Source: Aestuariivirga sp. (lineage in GTDB: Bacteria > Pseudomonadota > Alphaproteobacteria > Rhizobiales > Aestuariivirgaceae). Taken from it: a stretch of 44,395 bases of DNA. This document shows, piece by piece, positions 24,077 to 33,290 of the stretch. A program made the translations under genes and the position numbers. Each line of letters begins with the position of its first letter. Position 1 is the first letter of the stretch. The stretch is taken from positions 1-44,395 of the forward strand of contig JAUXUN010000071.1 in NCBI GenBank assembly GCA_030680855.1. The letters are read 5' to 3'. A model generated the notes under the pieces. The model ran no database searches. It worked only from the letters and a program-made list of their open reading frames with translations, and was not told where the DNA came from.

Positions 24077-24745
24077 ATGTACAAGTATCTTCCCGTGCCG
24101 GCCGCTTCCAGGATGAGCGCCGTTTTGCTCATCGCCATGTCATCGGCGCTGGCCGCATGCAGCAATGGCGAACTGGCGCTTGATGACTCGTATGTACCGG
24201 CAGCCCACTATGAAAGGTTTCCAATTGAGGTCACCAGCGGGCCGGTAAGAATGGAAGTTTCATCGCGGCACGGAGCATTGCAATCATCTCAAATCAACGC
24301 GATCTCCGGATTCTCGCGTTCAGCCGGCAGTGGCTCATCCAGGATAACCATTCTTCGCCCGTCGGCCGGCGGTGCATCCGGCAAGGTGGCCAGGCAGGTC
24401 TATCAAGTGCTCGTGCAAAGCGGCATTTCGCCCGGCATGATCGCGCAAAAAACCTATCCAGGCCCTGCCAAGGGGCCGGTGCAGCTTACCTATATTCGCA
24501 GTGTTGCGGTCACCAAGGAATGCGGTGATTGGTCGTCGGATATGGCGGATACATCAGGCAATGAACCGTATTCGAATTATGGTTGCTCCACACAAAACAA
24601 CATTGCTGCAATGGTTGTAAACCCCAATGATCTGGTTGTGCCCCGTCAAATGACCCCGGCTCTTGCGGCAACGCGGACGCCTGGAGTTACGCCCACAATG
24701 ACCATGCCTACAGCTTCAAGCTCTGTGACCACCGCTCTGCCATAA
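24077..24745 (+). CDS. cpaD: Tad pilus lipoprotein CpaD
   Basis: A 222-residue lipoprotein thought to act as pilotin or partner of the CpaC secretin. The signal peptide ends in a lipobox, LAAC, with C28 as the lipidated residue. The body has the CpaD-type segment RKVARQVYQ-like GKVARQVYQVLVQSGI and the ending CSTQNNIAAMVVNPNDLVVPR, which is a strong family marker. A Thr/Pro/Ala-rich tail closes the protein. ATG 24077 has ggag just upstream. The gene lies 18 bp after cpaC and 62 bp before cpaE. Confidence 0.92.
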   Translation: MYKYLPVPAASRMSAVLLIAMSSALAACSNGELALDDSYVPAAHYERFPIEVTSGPVRMEVSSRHGALQSSQINAISGFSRSAGSGSSRITILRPSAGGASGKVARQVYQVLVQSGISPGMIAQKTYPGPAKGPVQLTYIRSVAVTKECGDWSSDMADTSGNEPYSNYGCSTQNNIAAMVVNPNDLVVPRQMTPALAATRTPGVTPTMTMPTASSSVTTALP

Positions 24746-24807
24746 ATTTCCGGATTTTGCTTCTGACATGCACGACGTTTAGAAAAGTTTGAGAACAGGT
24801 CAAAAAA

Positions 24808-26073
24808 ATGATCAACGCAACTGCCCAAAGTAACGCAATGCCGCAGGACGGGGAGTTTCCCGTCGCCTTGGTGCCGCGCGTTAACATTCACACCTTTTGC
24901 GACAACCAGCAAACCGCCGAAACGCTGCAGGCCGCCGCAATGGACCGGCGCATGTCCAAGGCCCACGTCACAATTCAGCTCGGCGGCATTCTGGCGGCTG
25001 TCCAGGTCTACCAGACGCAGCCGACGCCAAATGTCCTGGTTGTCGAATCGCATAGCTCACGCGATGGGATACTGGCGGAGCTCGGTCAGCTGGCCCAGGT
25101 TTGCCAGCCGACAACCAAGGTCATCGTAGTCGGCCACCTGAATGACGTCATTCTCTACCGCGAATTGATCCGCCAGGGCGTCAGCGAATACCTCGTGGCC
25201 CCCCTGGGCCAGATGCAGATCATTGAAACCATTGCGGCGCTCTATCAGGATCCGAAGTCGGAACCGCTGGGCCGCATCGTGGCTTTCGTGGGCGCAAAGG
25301 GCGGCGTGGGATCAAGCACCATTGCCCACAACATTGCCTGGGCCCTGTCAAAGAATCACGAGCTGGAGACAGTCATCACTGATCTCGACCTGGCCTTTGG
25401 CACGGCCGGGCTGAATTTCAACCAGGATTCAACGGGCGGCATTCTTGATGCGCTCGGCCAGCCGGATCGCATGGATGCCACGCTGCTTGATCGCATGCTT
25501 ACAAAACTGGGAGAAAAGCTCAGCCTTCTGAGCGGCCCTGGCGGCGTCGACAGGGAAACCACGATTGAAGCAGGCGCAATAGAGACAATTCTCGGCGTGG
25601 TGCGCCACAGCGTGCCATGTGTTGTGGTTGATGTTCCAAACATGTGGGCCCCTTGGATCAAGCACACCTTGCTCAATGCCGACGAAGTCATAATTACCTC
25701 GACGCCTGAACTCGCGAGCCTGCGGAACGCCAAGAGCCTGATCGACCTTCTCAAGGCATCGCGCCCCAATGACAAGCCGCCGCGCCTGATCCTGAACCAG
25801 GTTGGCGTGCCAAAGCGCCCGGAAATTCCTGCCGCGGATTTCGCCAAAGCCGTTGGCATTGTGCCGTCCTTGATCATTCCGCACGATCCGCAAACCTTTG
25901 GAACCGCCCAAAGCAATGGCCAAATGGTTTTTGAAGTGGCGCCGAAGTCCAAAACCGCCGAGCTGCTGACATCGTTTGCGCAGGTTATCGCGGGCACCGA
26001 AATACCTGGAAAAGCCGCCAAGTCCGGACGGTCATCCCTGTTTAGCAAGCTCCCGTTGCTGAGGAAGAAATAA
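24808..26073 (+). CDS. cpaE: Tad pilus localisation ATPase CpaE/TadZ
   Basis: A 421-residue MinD/ParA-type protein that places the Tad machine at the cell pole. The N-terminal 150 residues form a receiver-like domain (VLVVESHSSRDGILAELGQLA and TKVIVVGHLNDVILYREL). The ATPase domain begins with the deviant Walker A VGAKGGVGSSTIAHN (161-175), in which K164 is the signature lysine while the canonical lysine before the Ser/Thr is replaced by S169. This is also seen in other TadZ proteins. ATG 24808 has only a weak ribosome site. Its stop overlaps the cpaF start by one base. Confidence 0.94.
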   Translation: MINATAQSNAMPQDGEFPVALVPRVNIHTFCDNQQTAETLQAAAMDRRMSKAHVTIQLGGILAAVQVYQTQPTPNVLVVESHSSRDGILAELGQLAQVCQPTTKVIVVGHLNDVILYRELIRQGVSEYLVAPLGQMQIIETIAALYQDPKSEPLGRIVAFVGAKGGVGSSTIAHNIAWALSKNHELETVITDLDLAFGTAGLNFNQDSTGGILDALGQPDRMDATLLDRMLTKLGEKLSLLSGPGGVDRETTIEAGAIETILGVVRHSVPCVVVDVPNMWAPWIKHTLLNADEVIITSTPELASLRNAKSLIDLLKASRPNDKPPRLILNQVGVPKRPEIPAADFAKAVGIVPSLIIPHDPQTFGTAQSNGQMVFEVAPKSKTAELLTSFAQVIAGTEIPGKAAKSGRSSLFSKLPLLRKK

Positions 26074-27605
26074 TGTTTGGCAAGAGAAGTGATGTAGGCG
26101 CTCAGCAAAAGCCCGTATTGCCGATTCCGCAACCTGTTGCGCCCAGCAGCGACGCCTTTGCCGGTGGAGCCGCTGCCCCCAGCCACATTCCGGACCTGGG
26201 TATTACGGAAGCGGGTGCGCAGTTTAGCGGGCAGGCGGCACGGCCCGGATCAAAAAGCATACAAGCGGATGCGCCCAAAGCCCCGAAATCCGAATCCGGT
26301 TTGACGGCCCGAAAATCTGAATCTTACTATGATATCAAAAGCACGATTTTCAATGCGTTGATCGATGCGATTGATCTTACCCAGCTTGGCCAGCTTGACC
26401 GCGATGCGGCGCGTGACGAAATTCGTGACATCGTAAACGAGATCATCACGCTTAAGGACGTGGTGATGTCCATTGCCGAGCAGGAAGAGCTGCTTGAGGA
26501 CATTTGCAACGACGTCTTGGGCTATGGACCATTGGAGCCGCTTCTGGCCCGGGATGACATCTCGGATATCATGGTGAATGGCGCAAACCTGACGTTCATC
26601 GAAGTCGGCGGCAAAATGCAGCAAACCGGTGTGCGCTTCCGCGACAATGGCCAGCTCCTGAACATCTGCCAGCGCATCGTCAGCCAGATTGGCCGGCGTG
26701 TCGATGAAGCAAGCCCAATTTGCGACGCCCGTCTGCCTGATGGTTCCCGTGTCAACGTCATCGTCGGCCCGCTTGCCATCGATGGGCCAGCCCTCACAAT
26801 CCGTAAATTCAAAAAGGACCGCCTCAAGCTTACCGATCTGGTGAAATTCAAGTCAATCACGCCGGAAGGCGCGACGATCCTGGAAATCATTGGCCGGGTC
26901 CGCTGCAACGTGCTGATCTCCGGCGGTACGGGTTCGGGAAAAACCACGCTCCTGAACTGCCTCACCGGCTATATTGACCACGACGAACGCATCATCACTT
27001 GCGAAGACGCCGCCGAACTTCAGCTTCAGCAGCCCCATGTCGTGCGCCTCGAAACACGCCCGCCGAATCTGGAAGGCGAAGGCTCGATCACCATGCGTGA
27101 TCTCGTGAAGAACTGCCTGCGTATGCGTCCTGAGCGGATCATCGTCGGCGAAGTCCGTGGCCCGGAGGCCTTTGACCTTCTCCAGGCCATGAACACCGGT
27201 CATGACGGCTCCATGGGAACGCTCCACGCCAACAGCCCGCGTGAAGCCCTGTCGCGCCTCGAATCCATGATTACCATGGGCGGCTTCTCGCTTCCGTCGA
27301 AGACGATCAAGGAAATGGTCTGCGGTTCGATTGACGTTATCGTTCAGGCCGCCCGCCTGCGTGACGGCTCCCGCCGCATTACCCACATCACCGAAGTCGT
27401 CGGCATGGAAGGCGATGTCATCATCACCCAGGATCTTTTTGTCTACGAAATCGTCGGCGAAGACGCCAACGGCAAGATCATTGGCCGGCACAGGTCGACA
27501 GGTATCGCCAGGCCGCATTTCTGGGACCGGGCCCGTTACTATAGCGAAGAGAGACGTCTGGCCGAGGCGCTGGAAAAGGCCGAAGCGCGCAACGAACAGG
27601 ATTAG
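26073..27605 (+). CDS. cpaF: Tad pilus secretion ATPase CpaF/TadA
   Basis: The hexameric motor ATPase of the PilT/VirB11 type that drives Flp pilus extension. The 510-residue protein has a Pro/Ala-rich, poorly conserved first 80 residues, then the N-terminal domain with [21 protein letters not shown]. Walker A is GGTGSGKT (284-291). The Asp/His-box region and Walker B area follow in [37 protein letters not shown]. The start at 26073 overlaps the cpaE stop (taATG), implying translational coupling. A small hairpin lies in the 62 bp between its stop and tadB. Confidence 0.97.
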   Translation: MFGKRSDVGAQQKPVLPIPQPVAPSSDAFAGGAAAPSHIPDLGITEAGAQFSGQAARPGSKSIQADAPKAPKSESGLTARKSESYYDIKSTIFNALIDAIDLTQLGQLDRDAARDEIRDIVNEIITLKDVVMSIAEQEELLEDICNDVLGYGPLEPLLARDDISDIMVNGANLTFIEVGGKMQQTGVRFRDNGQLLNICQRIVSQIGRRVDEASPICDARLPDGSRVNVIVGPLAIDGPALTIRKFKKDRLKLTDLVKFKSITPEGATILEIIGRVRCNVLISGGTGSGKTTLLNCLTGYIDHDERIITCEDAAELQLQQPHVVRLETRPPNLEGEGSITMRDLVKNCLRMRPERIIVGEVRGPEAFDLLQAMNTGHDGSMGTLHANSPREALSRLESMITMGGFSLPSKTIKEMVCGSIDVIVQAARLRDGSRRITHITEVVGMEGDVIITQDLFVYEIVGEDANGKIIGRHRSTGIARPHFWDRARYYSEERRLAEALEKAEARNEQD

Positions 27606-27619
27606 GTAGTTTGTAGAAG

Positions 27620-27644
27620 TTGCGCTGCGTCGTGCGGTGCGCAA
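27620..27644 (+). other. Hairpin between cpaF and tadB
   Basis: TTGCGC (27620-27625) pairs with GCGCAA (27639-27644) around a 13-base loop that can fold further through short GC pairs. No T-run follows. It may act in mRNA processing or set the cpaF/tadB ratio, but could be incidental. Confidence 0.3.
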
Positions 27645-27667
27645 AATATTAAAGGGTAGATGCTGCT

Positions 27668-28672
27668 ATGTTCGGCCAAGATCTTTCACAAATCGCTTTT
27701 GTGTTCATGGTGGCCATTGCTGTAGGCGGCATGGCGCTGGCGATACTCTTTCCGCTGTTTGCGGGCGCGGCGGCATCCAAGCGGATTCAGGCCGTCACGT
27801 CGTCAACGAAAATGCCGGCCAGGCAATCGCTGCGCTCGCGCCTGATGGAAGATCCGAAGGATACGCGGCGAAAGCAAATTCAAGACTCGCTGAACCAGCT
27901 TGGCGAGCGCGAAAAGCAGCGCAAGAAAAAACTCAATTTGCGCACCCTTATTGCCCAGGCAGGAATTGACTTGTCGATTCGCATGTTCTGGCTGTGGTCG
28001 CTTATCACGGGCATTATCATGGCTTTTGTGCCTCTTGTTTTTGGCTTGCCATGGTATGTTTGCGTGGGCTCCGGAATCGTGGGCTTTCTTGGTTTGCCGC
28101 GGTGGTTTATCAAGTTCCTGCGCACCCGCCGGCAGAATGTTTTTCTGAATGATTTTGCCGATGCCATTGACGTTATGGTCCGTGGCCTTAAGTCAGGCCT
28201 GCCAGTCACTGACGCGATGAAGATCATTGCGAACGAATCGGGCCCGCCGGTTGGTCCGGAATTCAATGAGGTCGTGGAAGGCCAGCGGATCGGCATTTCC
28301 GTGGATCAGGGCATTGAACGCATGGTTGAACGGATGCCTTTGGCGGAGGTCAACTTTCTCGCCATTGTGATGACAATCCAGTCCAAGACCGGCGGCAATC
28401 TTTCGGAGGCCCTGGGCAACCTGTCCAAGGTGCTGCGCGACCGGAAGAGAATGAAGGCCAAAATCAGGTCCATGAGCCAGGAAGCGAAATCATCGGCGGC
28501 GATCATTGGCTCGCTTCCGTTTATCATCATGGCCGCCCTTTCCGTGTTGAATCCCACATATCTGAGCCCCCTATTGAACACAACGATCGGGAACATCATG
28601 CTGGGCACATGCGCCGTATGGATGCTGACCGGCATTCTGGTGATGCGCAAAATGATCAATTTCGAAATCTAG
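27668..28672 (+). CDS. tadB: Tad pilus inner-membrane platform protein TadB
   Basis: A 334-residue GspF-domain protein of the inner-membrane platform that couples the CpaF motor to pilin. Hydrophobic segments lie at about 10-30 and as a pair near 107-150, with two more at the C-terminus (about 275-330). The T2SSF domain has FADAIDVMVRGLKSGLPVTDAMKII and SKTGGNLSEALGNLSKVLRDR. ATG 27668 lies 13 bases after a purine-rich aaaggg. It is followed after 18 bp by the paralogous tadC. Confidence 0.94.
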   Translation: MFGQDLSQIAFVFMVAIAVGGMALAILFPLFAGAAASKRIQAVTSSTKMPARQSLRSRLMEDPKDTRRKQIQDSLNQLGEREKQRKKKLNLRTLIAQAGIDLSIRMFWLWSLITGIIMAFVPLVFGLPWYVCVGSGIVGFLGLPRWFIKFLRTRRQNVFLNDFADAIDVMVRGLKSGLPVTDAMKIIANESGPPVGPEFNEVVEGQRIGISVDQGIERMVERMPLAEVNFLAIVMTIQSKTGGNLSEALGNLSKVLRDRKRMKAKIRSMSQEAKSSAAIIGSLPFIIMAALSVLNPTYLSPLLNTTIGNIMLGTCAVWMLTGILVMRKMINFEI

Positions 28673-28690
28673 GGCCGGGTACCAGAAAAA

Positions 28691-29662
28691 ATGTTGACCT
28701 TCATCGAAAACCTTTTCCAAATGGAAGTGCTGATTACCGCACTCGTCGGCTTTGCCGCCTTTGGAACCGTGCTGACAATTGCAGCACCTTATTTTGAAGG
28801 CGACAAGCTTAGCGCCCGCATCAAGGGGGTTTCCCTGGAGCGCGACCGGCTGCGCGCCCAGCAAAAGGCCCAACTGATTGGCGGCGAGGCGAGGCTCAGG
28901 GAAAAGCCGAGGCGCAGTCTCGTATCGCAGATCGTTGAAGCCCTCAATTTGCGCAGCGTATTCGAGGCCGAGTCGTCGCGCGAGGCGCTGCGCCAGGCCG
29001 GCATGCGGAGCGAACGCCAGCTTATTACATTTCTCGCGCTGCGCCTGCTTACCCCCATCATAGTCGCCGTGGTCGTGTTCATCTATTCATCGACGGTTTT
29101 TGCCGACCGCATTCCGCCCCAGATGCGCCTGGTTGCAACCACGGTGGGCCTGGTATTCGGTTTTTACCTGCCCAGCATTATCTTGAAAAACCTCAAGACA
29201 AGGCGGCAGGATTCAATCAGGAAAGCCTGGTCGGATGCACTCGACCTTTTGCTGATTTGCGTGGAATCCGGCATGGCCATCGAGCCCGCTATGCAGCGTG
29301 TCGCACGCGAAATTGGCAGCAGTTCGGTGGCGCTGGCTGAAGAGCTGACATTGACGGTGGCCGAGCTCTCCTATTTGCAGGACCGCCGCAAGGCCTTTGA
29401 GAATTTGGGCAAGCGCACCGGCCTGCCTACCGTCAAATCGGTTGTGACAAGCCTTATCCAGTCGGAGCGCTATGGCACGCCCTTGGGTACGGCCCTCCGG
29501 GTTCTGGCCCAGGAAAACCGTGACGCGCGCATGCAGGAAGCCGAGCGGAAGGCCGCGGCACTTCCCCCTAAGCTGACTGTGCCGATGATCCTGTTCTTCC
29601 TGCCGGTTATCTTTGTGATCATCTTGGGGCCGTCTGTCATCCTGGTCATGAAGATCAAATGA
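28691..29662 (+). CDS. tadC: Tad pilus inner-membrane platform protein TadC
   Basis: The second GspF-domain platform protein, 323 residues, paralogous to TadB and thought to form a complex with it. It has an N-terminal helix (about 10-35), a central pair (about 115-165) and a C-terminal helix ending ILGPSVILVMKIK. The T2SSF region reads SDALDLLLICVESGMAIEPAMQRVA and ERYGTPLGTALRVLAQE. It is the last gene of the plus-strand cpa/tad run and is followed by a strong terminator at 29686-29713. TadD-like protein is encoded on the other strand, converging on it. Confidence 0.94.
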   Translation: MLTFIENLFQMEVLITALVGFAAFGTVLTIAAPYFEGDKLSARIKGVSLERDRLRAQQKAQLIGGEARLREKPRRSLVSQIVEALNLRSVFEAESSREALRQAGMRSERQLITFLALRLLTPIIVAVVVFIYSSTVFADRIPPQMRLVATTVGLVFGFYLPSIILKNLKTRRQDSIRKAWSDALDLLLICVESGMAIEPAMQRVAREIGSSSVALAEELTLTVAELSYLQDRRKAFENLGKRTGLPTVKSVVTSLIQSERYGTPLGTALRVLAQENRDARMQEAERKAAALPPKLTVPMILFFLPVIFVIILGPSVILVMKIK

Positions 29663-29685
29663 GAAAAGCATATTGAAATGCGAAG

Positions 29686-29713
29686 AGGCGCGAATGTTTT
29701 TCGCGCCTTTTTT
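29686..29713 (+). terminator. Rho-independent terminator of the cpa-tad operon
   Basis: AGGCGCGAA (29686-29694) pairs perfectly with TTCGCGCCT (29700-29708) around a five-base loop, followed by a run of six Ts. It lies 24 bp past the tadC stop. Its minus-strand reading has no equal T-run, though it may still impede transcripts from the convergent tadD-like gene. Confidence 0.92.
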
Positions 29714-29733
29714 GTTGGTCCGGTCTTGAGTAT

Positions 29734-30528
29734 TTAGCCCTGTGTATCGCCCGAAAGCTGCTGCCAGGTATTGGGCTGCGACAGCATTTTTTGCAAGTAA
29801 GCCATGTTAGCCTCGACCTCGTTGGCTGGGAGGTCTTCACTGGCAATTTTCCGGGACTCTTCAAAGCGCCCCTGCAGGCCAACGACCAGGGCAAGGTTCT
29901 GCCGAAGCCTTGGCAAGGATTTGCCTTCGGGCAGGGCCATGGCGCTGCGCAGGGTTTGCTCTGCCTCTTTGAGGTTGCCCTCAAGCGCATGGGACATGCC
30001 CATATTGTTGAGGATGGAAATCTGGTTGGGCTGAAGCGCCAGCGCCTTCTGGTAGGTTTCACGCGCCGTGGCATATTGGCCCTGCTGGTCATAAGCCGAC
30101 CCCAGCGCCGAAAGAATGCGCCAGTCATCGGTTCCACTGTCGGCCACTGCCTTGAGAACCGGAATCGCTTGCTCTGACCGTCCGGAGGCAAGAAGTTTCT
30201 TGCCATAGACCGCCTTGATGTTCGTATTCTGGGGGTGATGTTCCGAGAGAGTGGCAAGAACCCGCAATTGCTGGTCCCCTTGTCCAAGTTTTTCCAGCCC
30301 TTCGGCGTAGGCCAGGCCAAGCGCCAGGTTCTTTTGGTCGGCTTGCCAGCGCTCGCCAAGTTCGGCTGTTTTTTTGAATGACACGGGCGCCGTGCTGGCA
30401 GTGTTCAGCCCATCAAGGTTTTCCAGGCTGGCGGTCTTGCTCTGGCAGGCCGAAATAGCAAAAGCTGACGCCACAAGCAGCAAGGGCAGTGTAATCCTGC
30501 GCAAATTTCCAGTATTGACCGGCACCAT
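29734..30528 (-). CDS. tadD: TadD-like TPR lipoprotein of the Tad pilus system
   Basis: A lipoprotein of 264 residues with tetratricopeptide repeats. The signal ends in a lipobox (FAISAC, Cys near residue 30). TPR-type helices run from about residue 65 to 240, with QYATARETYQKALALQPNQI and LNNMGMSHALEGNLKEAEQTL as the clearest repeats. TadD lipoproteins are required for Tad secretin assembly. I choose ATG 30528 because it directly precedes the signal sequence; frames opening at 30555 or 30582 add residues without a better ribosome site. It converges on tadC and is divergent from the aminopeptidase gene, so it has its own promoter. Confidence 0.85.
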   Translation of the reverse strand: MVPVNTGNLRRITLPLLLVASAFAISACQSKTASLENLDGLNTASTAPVSFKKTAELGERWQADQKNLALGLAYAEGLEKLGQGDQQLRVLATLSEHHPQNTNIKAVYGKKLLASGRSEQAIPVLKAVADSGTDDWRILSALGSAYDQQGQYATARETYQKALALQPNQISILNNMGMSHALEGNLKEAEQTLRSAMALPEGKSLPRLRQNLALVVGLQGRFEESRKIASEDLPANEVEANMAYLQKMLSQPNTWQQLSGDTQG

Positions 30529-30656
30529 CACCCAAACCCCAATAGAATCATGCATATTGCGAAATTGAAGAAGCCTGATCATGGTATGCAGGTGTCAATA
30601 AACAATTAACCATATATGGCGTGAAGCCAGGATTGCTGATGAAAGAAGGTGTGTTG

Positions 30657-32036
30657 ATGGATGCCAGAAAAATTCTGCTGAAGGCCGGCGGCGATAAGGC
30701 CATTAAAATACAGGTTGCGACGGTGGCAACATGGCCAAAGATACGGGCCCAGCTTCCTCGCGTCGCGCAGGCCTGGGCCGAGGCGCAGAATTTTACCGGC
30801 AGCTCCGGAACGAGCCTGCAAGTTCCCGATGGAAAGGGCGCCGTAGCGGAAGTTATCCTGGGCTCAAATTCGGGCGACGATGGTTTCCATCTGGCGCGCC
30901 TGTATAGGCAACTACCGCGCGGCTCCTATGCTTTCAAGGGCACGAAATCCGAGTCCCCCAAATTTGCCGAATTGGCCTGGTGCCTCGAGGCCTATAATTT
31001 TGCTCGCTACAAGGCGAACGCCAAAAAATTCCCCAGCCTCGTATGCTCTCCCCACGTTGATTATGAAGAGATTGTACGGCTTGCCAACGCAACCTACCTG
31101 GTGCGCGATCTCATCAATACGCCGTCCAATGATTTTGGCCCCGACGAGCTGGAATCCGCCGCCCGGAAAGTCGCCTCCCGCTACAAGGCAAAATTCGCCG
31201 TCGTAAGGGGTGAGTCCCTCAAGCGCCGCTTCCCGATGGTTCATGAGGTTGGCAAGGCAAGCCCCAGGCATCCGCGCCTCATCGATTTTTCCTGGGGCTC
31301 GGCGCGGGCTCCCAAGGTAACCCTTGTCGGCAAGGGCGTGTGCTTCGATACGGGCGGCCTTGATATCAAGCCAGCCTCCGGCATGGCCCTTATGAAAAAG
31401 GACATGGGCGGTGCCGCCAATGTGCTGGGGCTCGCCCAGATGATCATGGATGCCAGGCTTCCCGTGCGCCTGCGCGTGCTCATTCCCGCAGTTGAGAATT
31501 CAATCGCGGGGAATGCCTTTCGCCCCGGCGATATCCTGAAAAGCCGCAAAGGCCTGACCGTTGAGATTGGCAACACCGATGCGGAGGGTCGCTTGGTTCT
31601 TGGTGATGCCCTGGCATTGGCCGATGAGGAAACCCCCGATCTCCTGATCGACATGGCAACCCTTACGGGCTCCGCCCGTGTCGCTCTGGGGCCGGACCTT
31701 CCACCCTTCTATACCAGCGATGAAAAACTCGCTGGCGATGTCACCAGGCACGCTGAAGGCCAAAGGGATCCCCTTTGGCGCATGCCGTTCTGGGAACCCT
31801 ATTACGCCCTGTTTGAATCACCCGTTGCCGATATGAACAACAGCGCCGACACAAGCTTCGCTGGCTCCATAACGGCGGCTCTTTTCCTCAAGCGCTTCGT
31901 GGAAAAAGCCAAATCCTACCTGCATCTGGATATCTATGGCTGGACCCCGACGGCCAAGCCTGGCTTCCCCAAAGGCGGCGAAGCACAAGGCATCAGGGCC
32001 CTGTTTTCATTGATTTCCGAGCGTTACAAGAAATAG
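30657..32036 (+). CDS. Leucyl aminopeptidase family protein (M17)
   Basis: A cytosolic metallo-aminopeptidase of the M17 family that removes N-terminal residues from peptides. The catalytic domain is complete: GKGVCFDTGGLDIKPASGM carries metal-binding Lys and Asp residues, KKDMGGAA the catalytic Lys region, and NTDAEGRL (306-313) is the family signature with Asp and Glu ligands. From ATG 30657 it has 459 residues; in-frame starts at 30639 (with agga upstream) and GTG 30621 are possible. The MarR and NlpC/P60 genes follow on the same strand with a 64-bp gap. It is not the long PepA DNA-binding type, judged by its short N-terminal domain. Confidence 0.92.
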   Translation: MDARKILLKAGGDKAIKIQVATVATWPKIRAQLPRVAQAWAEAQNFTGSSGTSLQVPDGKGAVAEVILGSNSGDDGFHLARLYRQLPRGSYAFKGTKSESPKFAELAWCLEAYNFARYKANAKKFPSLVCSPHVDYEEIVRLANATYLVRDLINTPSNDFGPDELESAARKVASRYKAKFAVVRGESLKRRFPMVHEVGKASPRHPRLIDFSWGSARAPKVTLVGKGVCFDTGGLDIKPASGMALMKKDMGGAANVLGLAQMIMDARLPVRLRVLIPAVENSIAGNAFRPGDILKSRKGLTVEIGNTDAEGRLVLGDALALADEETPDLLIDMATLTGSARVALGPDLPPFYTSDEKLAGDVTRHAEGQRDPLWRMPFWEPYYALFESPVADMNNSADTSFAGSITAALFLKRFVEKAKSYLHLDIYGWTPTAKPGFPKGGEAQGIRALFSLISERYKK

Positions 32037-32100
32037 GCTTGCACCTTTTGGCTCAATGCGGGAGAAAGAAACGCATCCGTAACGATTGCCGAATCACAAC

Positions 32101-32445
32101 ATGTCAATTCCGCTGGGAACCGCGCAGGCCCTCAAACTTTGGCACGATGTGAGCCTTGCCCAGGTGCATGGCGCTGAGGCTGATCTTTCGACGCGGCAGG
32201 TGAGCATCCTGCTGACCATCTACATGGAAGCCCCGCCCCATACAATCCGCGATCTCGCGAAAAAGCTCAAAGTCTCAAAGCCTGTGGTCACGCGGGCCCT
32301 GGATTCCATGGGCAAGCTTGATCTCGTGGCGCGCCGCCGTGACGATGCCGACCGCCGCAATGTCCTGGTCCAGCGCACCGTAAAGGGCGCATTGTATCTG
32401 GACCGCTTGGCCGACCTGATCGGCAAGAATTCGAAAAACCTCTGA
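32101..32445 (+). CDS. Short MarR-family winged-helix regulator
   Basis: A 114-residue DNA-binding protein. The winged helix covers about residues 30-95: LSTRQVSILLTIYMEAPPHTIRDLAKKLKVSKPVVTRALDSM, then the wing RRRDDADRRNVLVQRTVKG. It is shorter than usual MarR proteins (about 140-150) because the C-terminal dimer helix is brief. ATG 32101 has no clear ribosome site; a TTG at 32086 is the alternative. The stop overlaps the NlpC/P60 start (TGATG), so the regulator and the hydrolase are coupled. It may control this cluster (inference). Confidence 0.85.
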   Translation: MSIPLGTAQALKLWHDVSLAQVHGAEADLSTRQVSILLTIYMEAPPHTIRDLAKKLKVSKPVVTRALDSMGKLDLVARRRDDADRRNVLVQRTVKGALYLDRLADLIGKNSKNL

Positions 32446-33290
32446 TGGCTGATCTCGATTCCAGGCTGCACGCCTTTCGCCCCGATCTTGCCGATGTAAA
32501 ATTGCAGGGCCGCGTTGACGCCAAAAAATTTGTCGAAGGCGTGGCCATGGAAGTAATCGTACCCATCGCGACGATGCACCGGGAAGCGTTGCCGAACGCC
32601 ATGCAAACCACCCAGGCCCTTCTCGGCGAAAGGTTAGTGGCCTTCGAGATCGCCGGTGACTGGGTGTGGGGCCAGCTCAAACGTGATGGCTATGTGGGCT
32701 ACATTGCCAAATCCGCTGTCTCCGCGGATTTGAGCAACCCCACACACCGGGTTTCCGTGCCCGCCACCTTCTTATATCCGTTGCCGGACATTAAATCGCA
32801 GCCACCCGTCAGCCTGCCCATGAATGCCCAGCTTGAGATAGTTGAAAGCGATGAAAAATTTTCAAAACTCGCAAACGACCGCTATGCCTTCACCAAACAC
32901 CTCCGGCCCCTGAATGTAACCGAATCAGATTTTGTCGGCGTGGCGGAAGAATTTCTCCATGTACCCTATTATTGGGGCGGTAAAACTTCGCACGGCCTGG
33001 ATTGTTCAGGCCTCGTGCAAACCGCGCTGGAAGCCTGTGGGGTTTTCTCGCCGCGCGACACCGACATGCAGGAAAAACAACTCGGCCATAACCTGCTCGT
33101 CAATGATCTCGATGGCCTGCGCCGCGGTGATCTGGTGTTCTGGAAGGGCCACGTGGGAATCATGGTGGATCAGAAAACCCTGCTCCACGCCAATGGTTAT
33201 CACATGATGACCGTGAAGGAGCCCCTCTCTGAAGCGGTGGCCCGGATCGCCAGCGTGTACGGGCAGGTCACCGGCATCAGGCGGTTCTAA
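32445..33290 (+). CDS. NlpC/P60 family cell-wall hydrolase with bacterial SH3 regions
   Basis: A 281-residue putative peptidoglycan endopeptidase that would cut D-glutamyl-diaminopimelate bonds in muropeptides. The C-terminal NlpC/P60 domain has the catalytic Cys C187 in LDCSGLV, His H236 in KGHVGIMVD and a third-position His H248 in LLHANGYH. Residues 30-160 look like SH3-type targeting repeats (TQALLGERLVAFEIAGDWVW, then DGYVGYIAKSAV). No signal peptide is visible, so it may act on recycled muropeptides in the cytosol, in keeping with the adjacent aminopeptidase (inference). It overlaps the regulator gene by one base and the convergent dehydrogenase gene by four. Confidence 0.92.
   Translation: MADLDSRLHAFRPDLADVKLQGRVDAKKFVEGVAMEVIVPIATMHREALPNAMQTTQALLGERLVAFEIAGDWVWGQLKRDGYVGYIAKSAVSADLSNPTHRVSVPATFLYPLPDIKSQPPVSLPMNAQLEIVESDEKFSKLANDRYAFTKHLRPLNVTESDFVGVAEEFLHVPYYWGGKTSHGLDCSGLVQTALEACGVFSPRDTDMQEKQLGHNLLVNDLDGLRRGDLVFWKGHVGIMVDQKTLLHANGYHMMTVKEPLSEAVARIASVYGQVTGIRRF

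Noticed and set aside
30610-30619. Perfect 10-base palindrome CCATATATGG before the aminopeptidase gene
   Set aside because: A short AT-rich palindrome of this length is expected by chance, and there is no second copy nearby.
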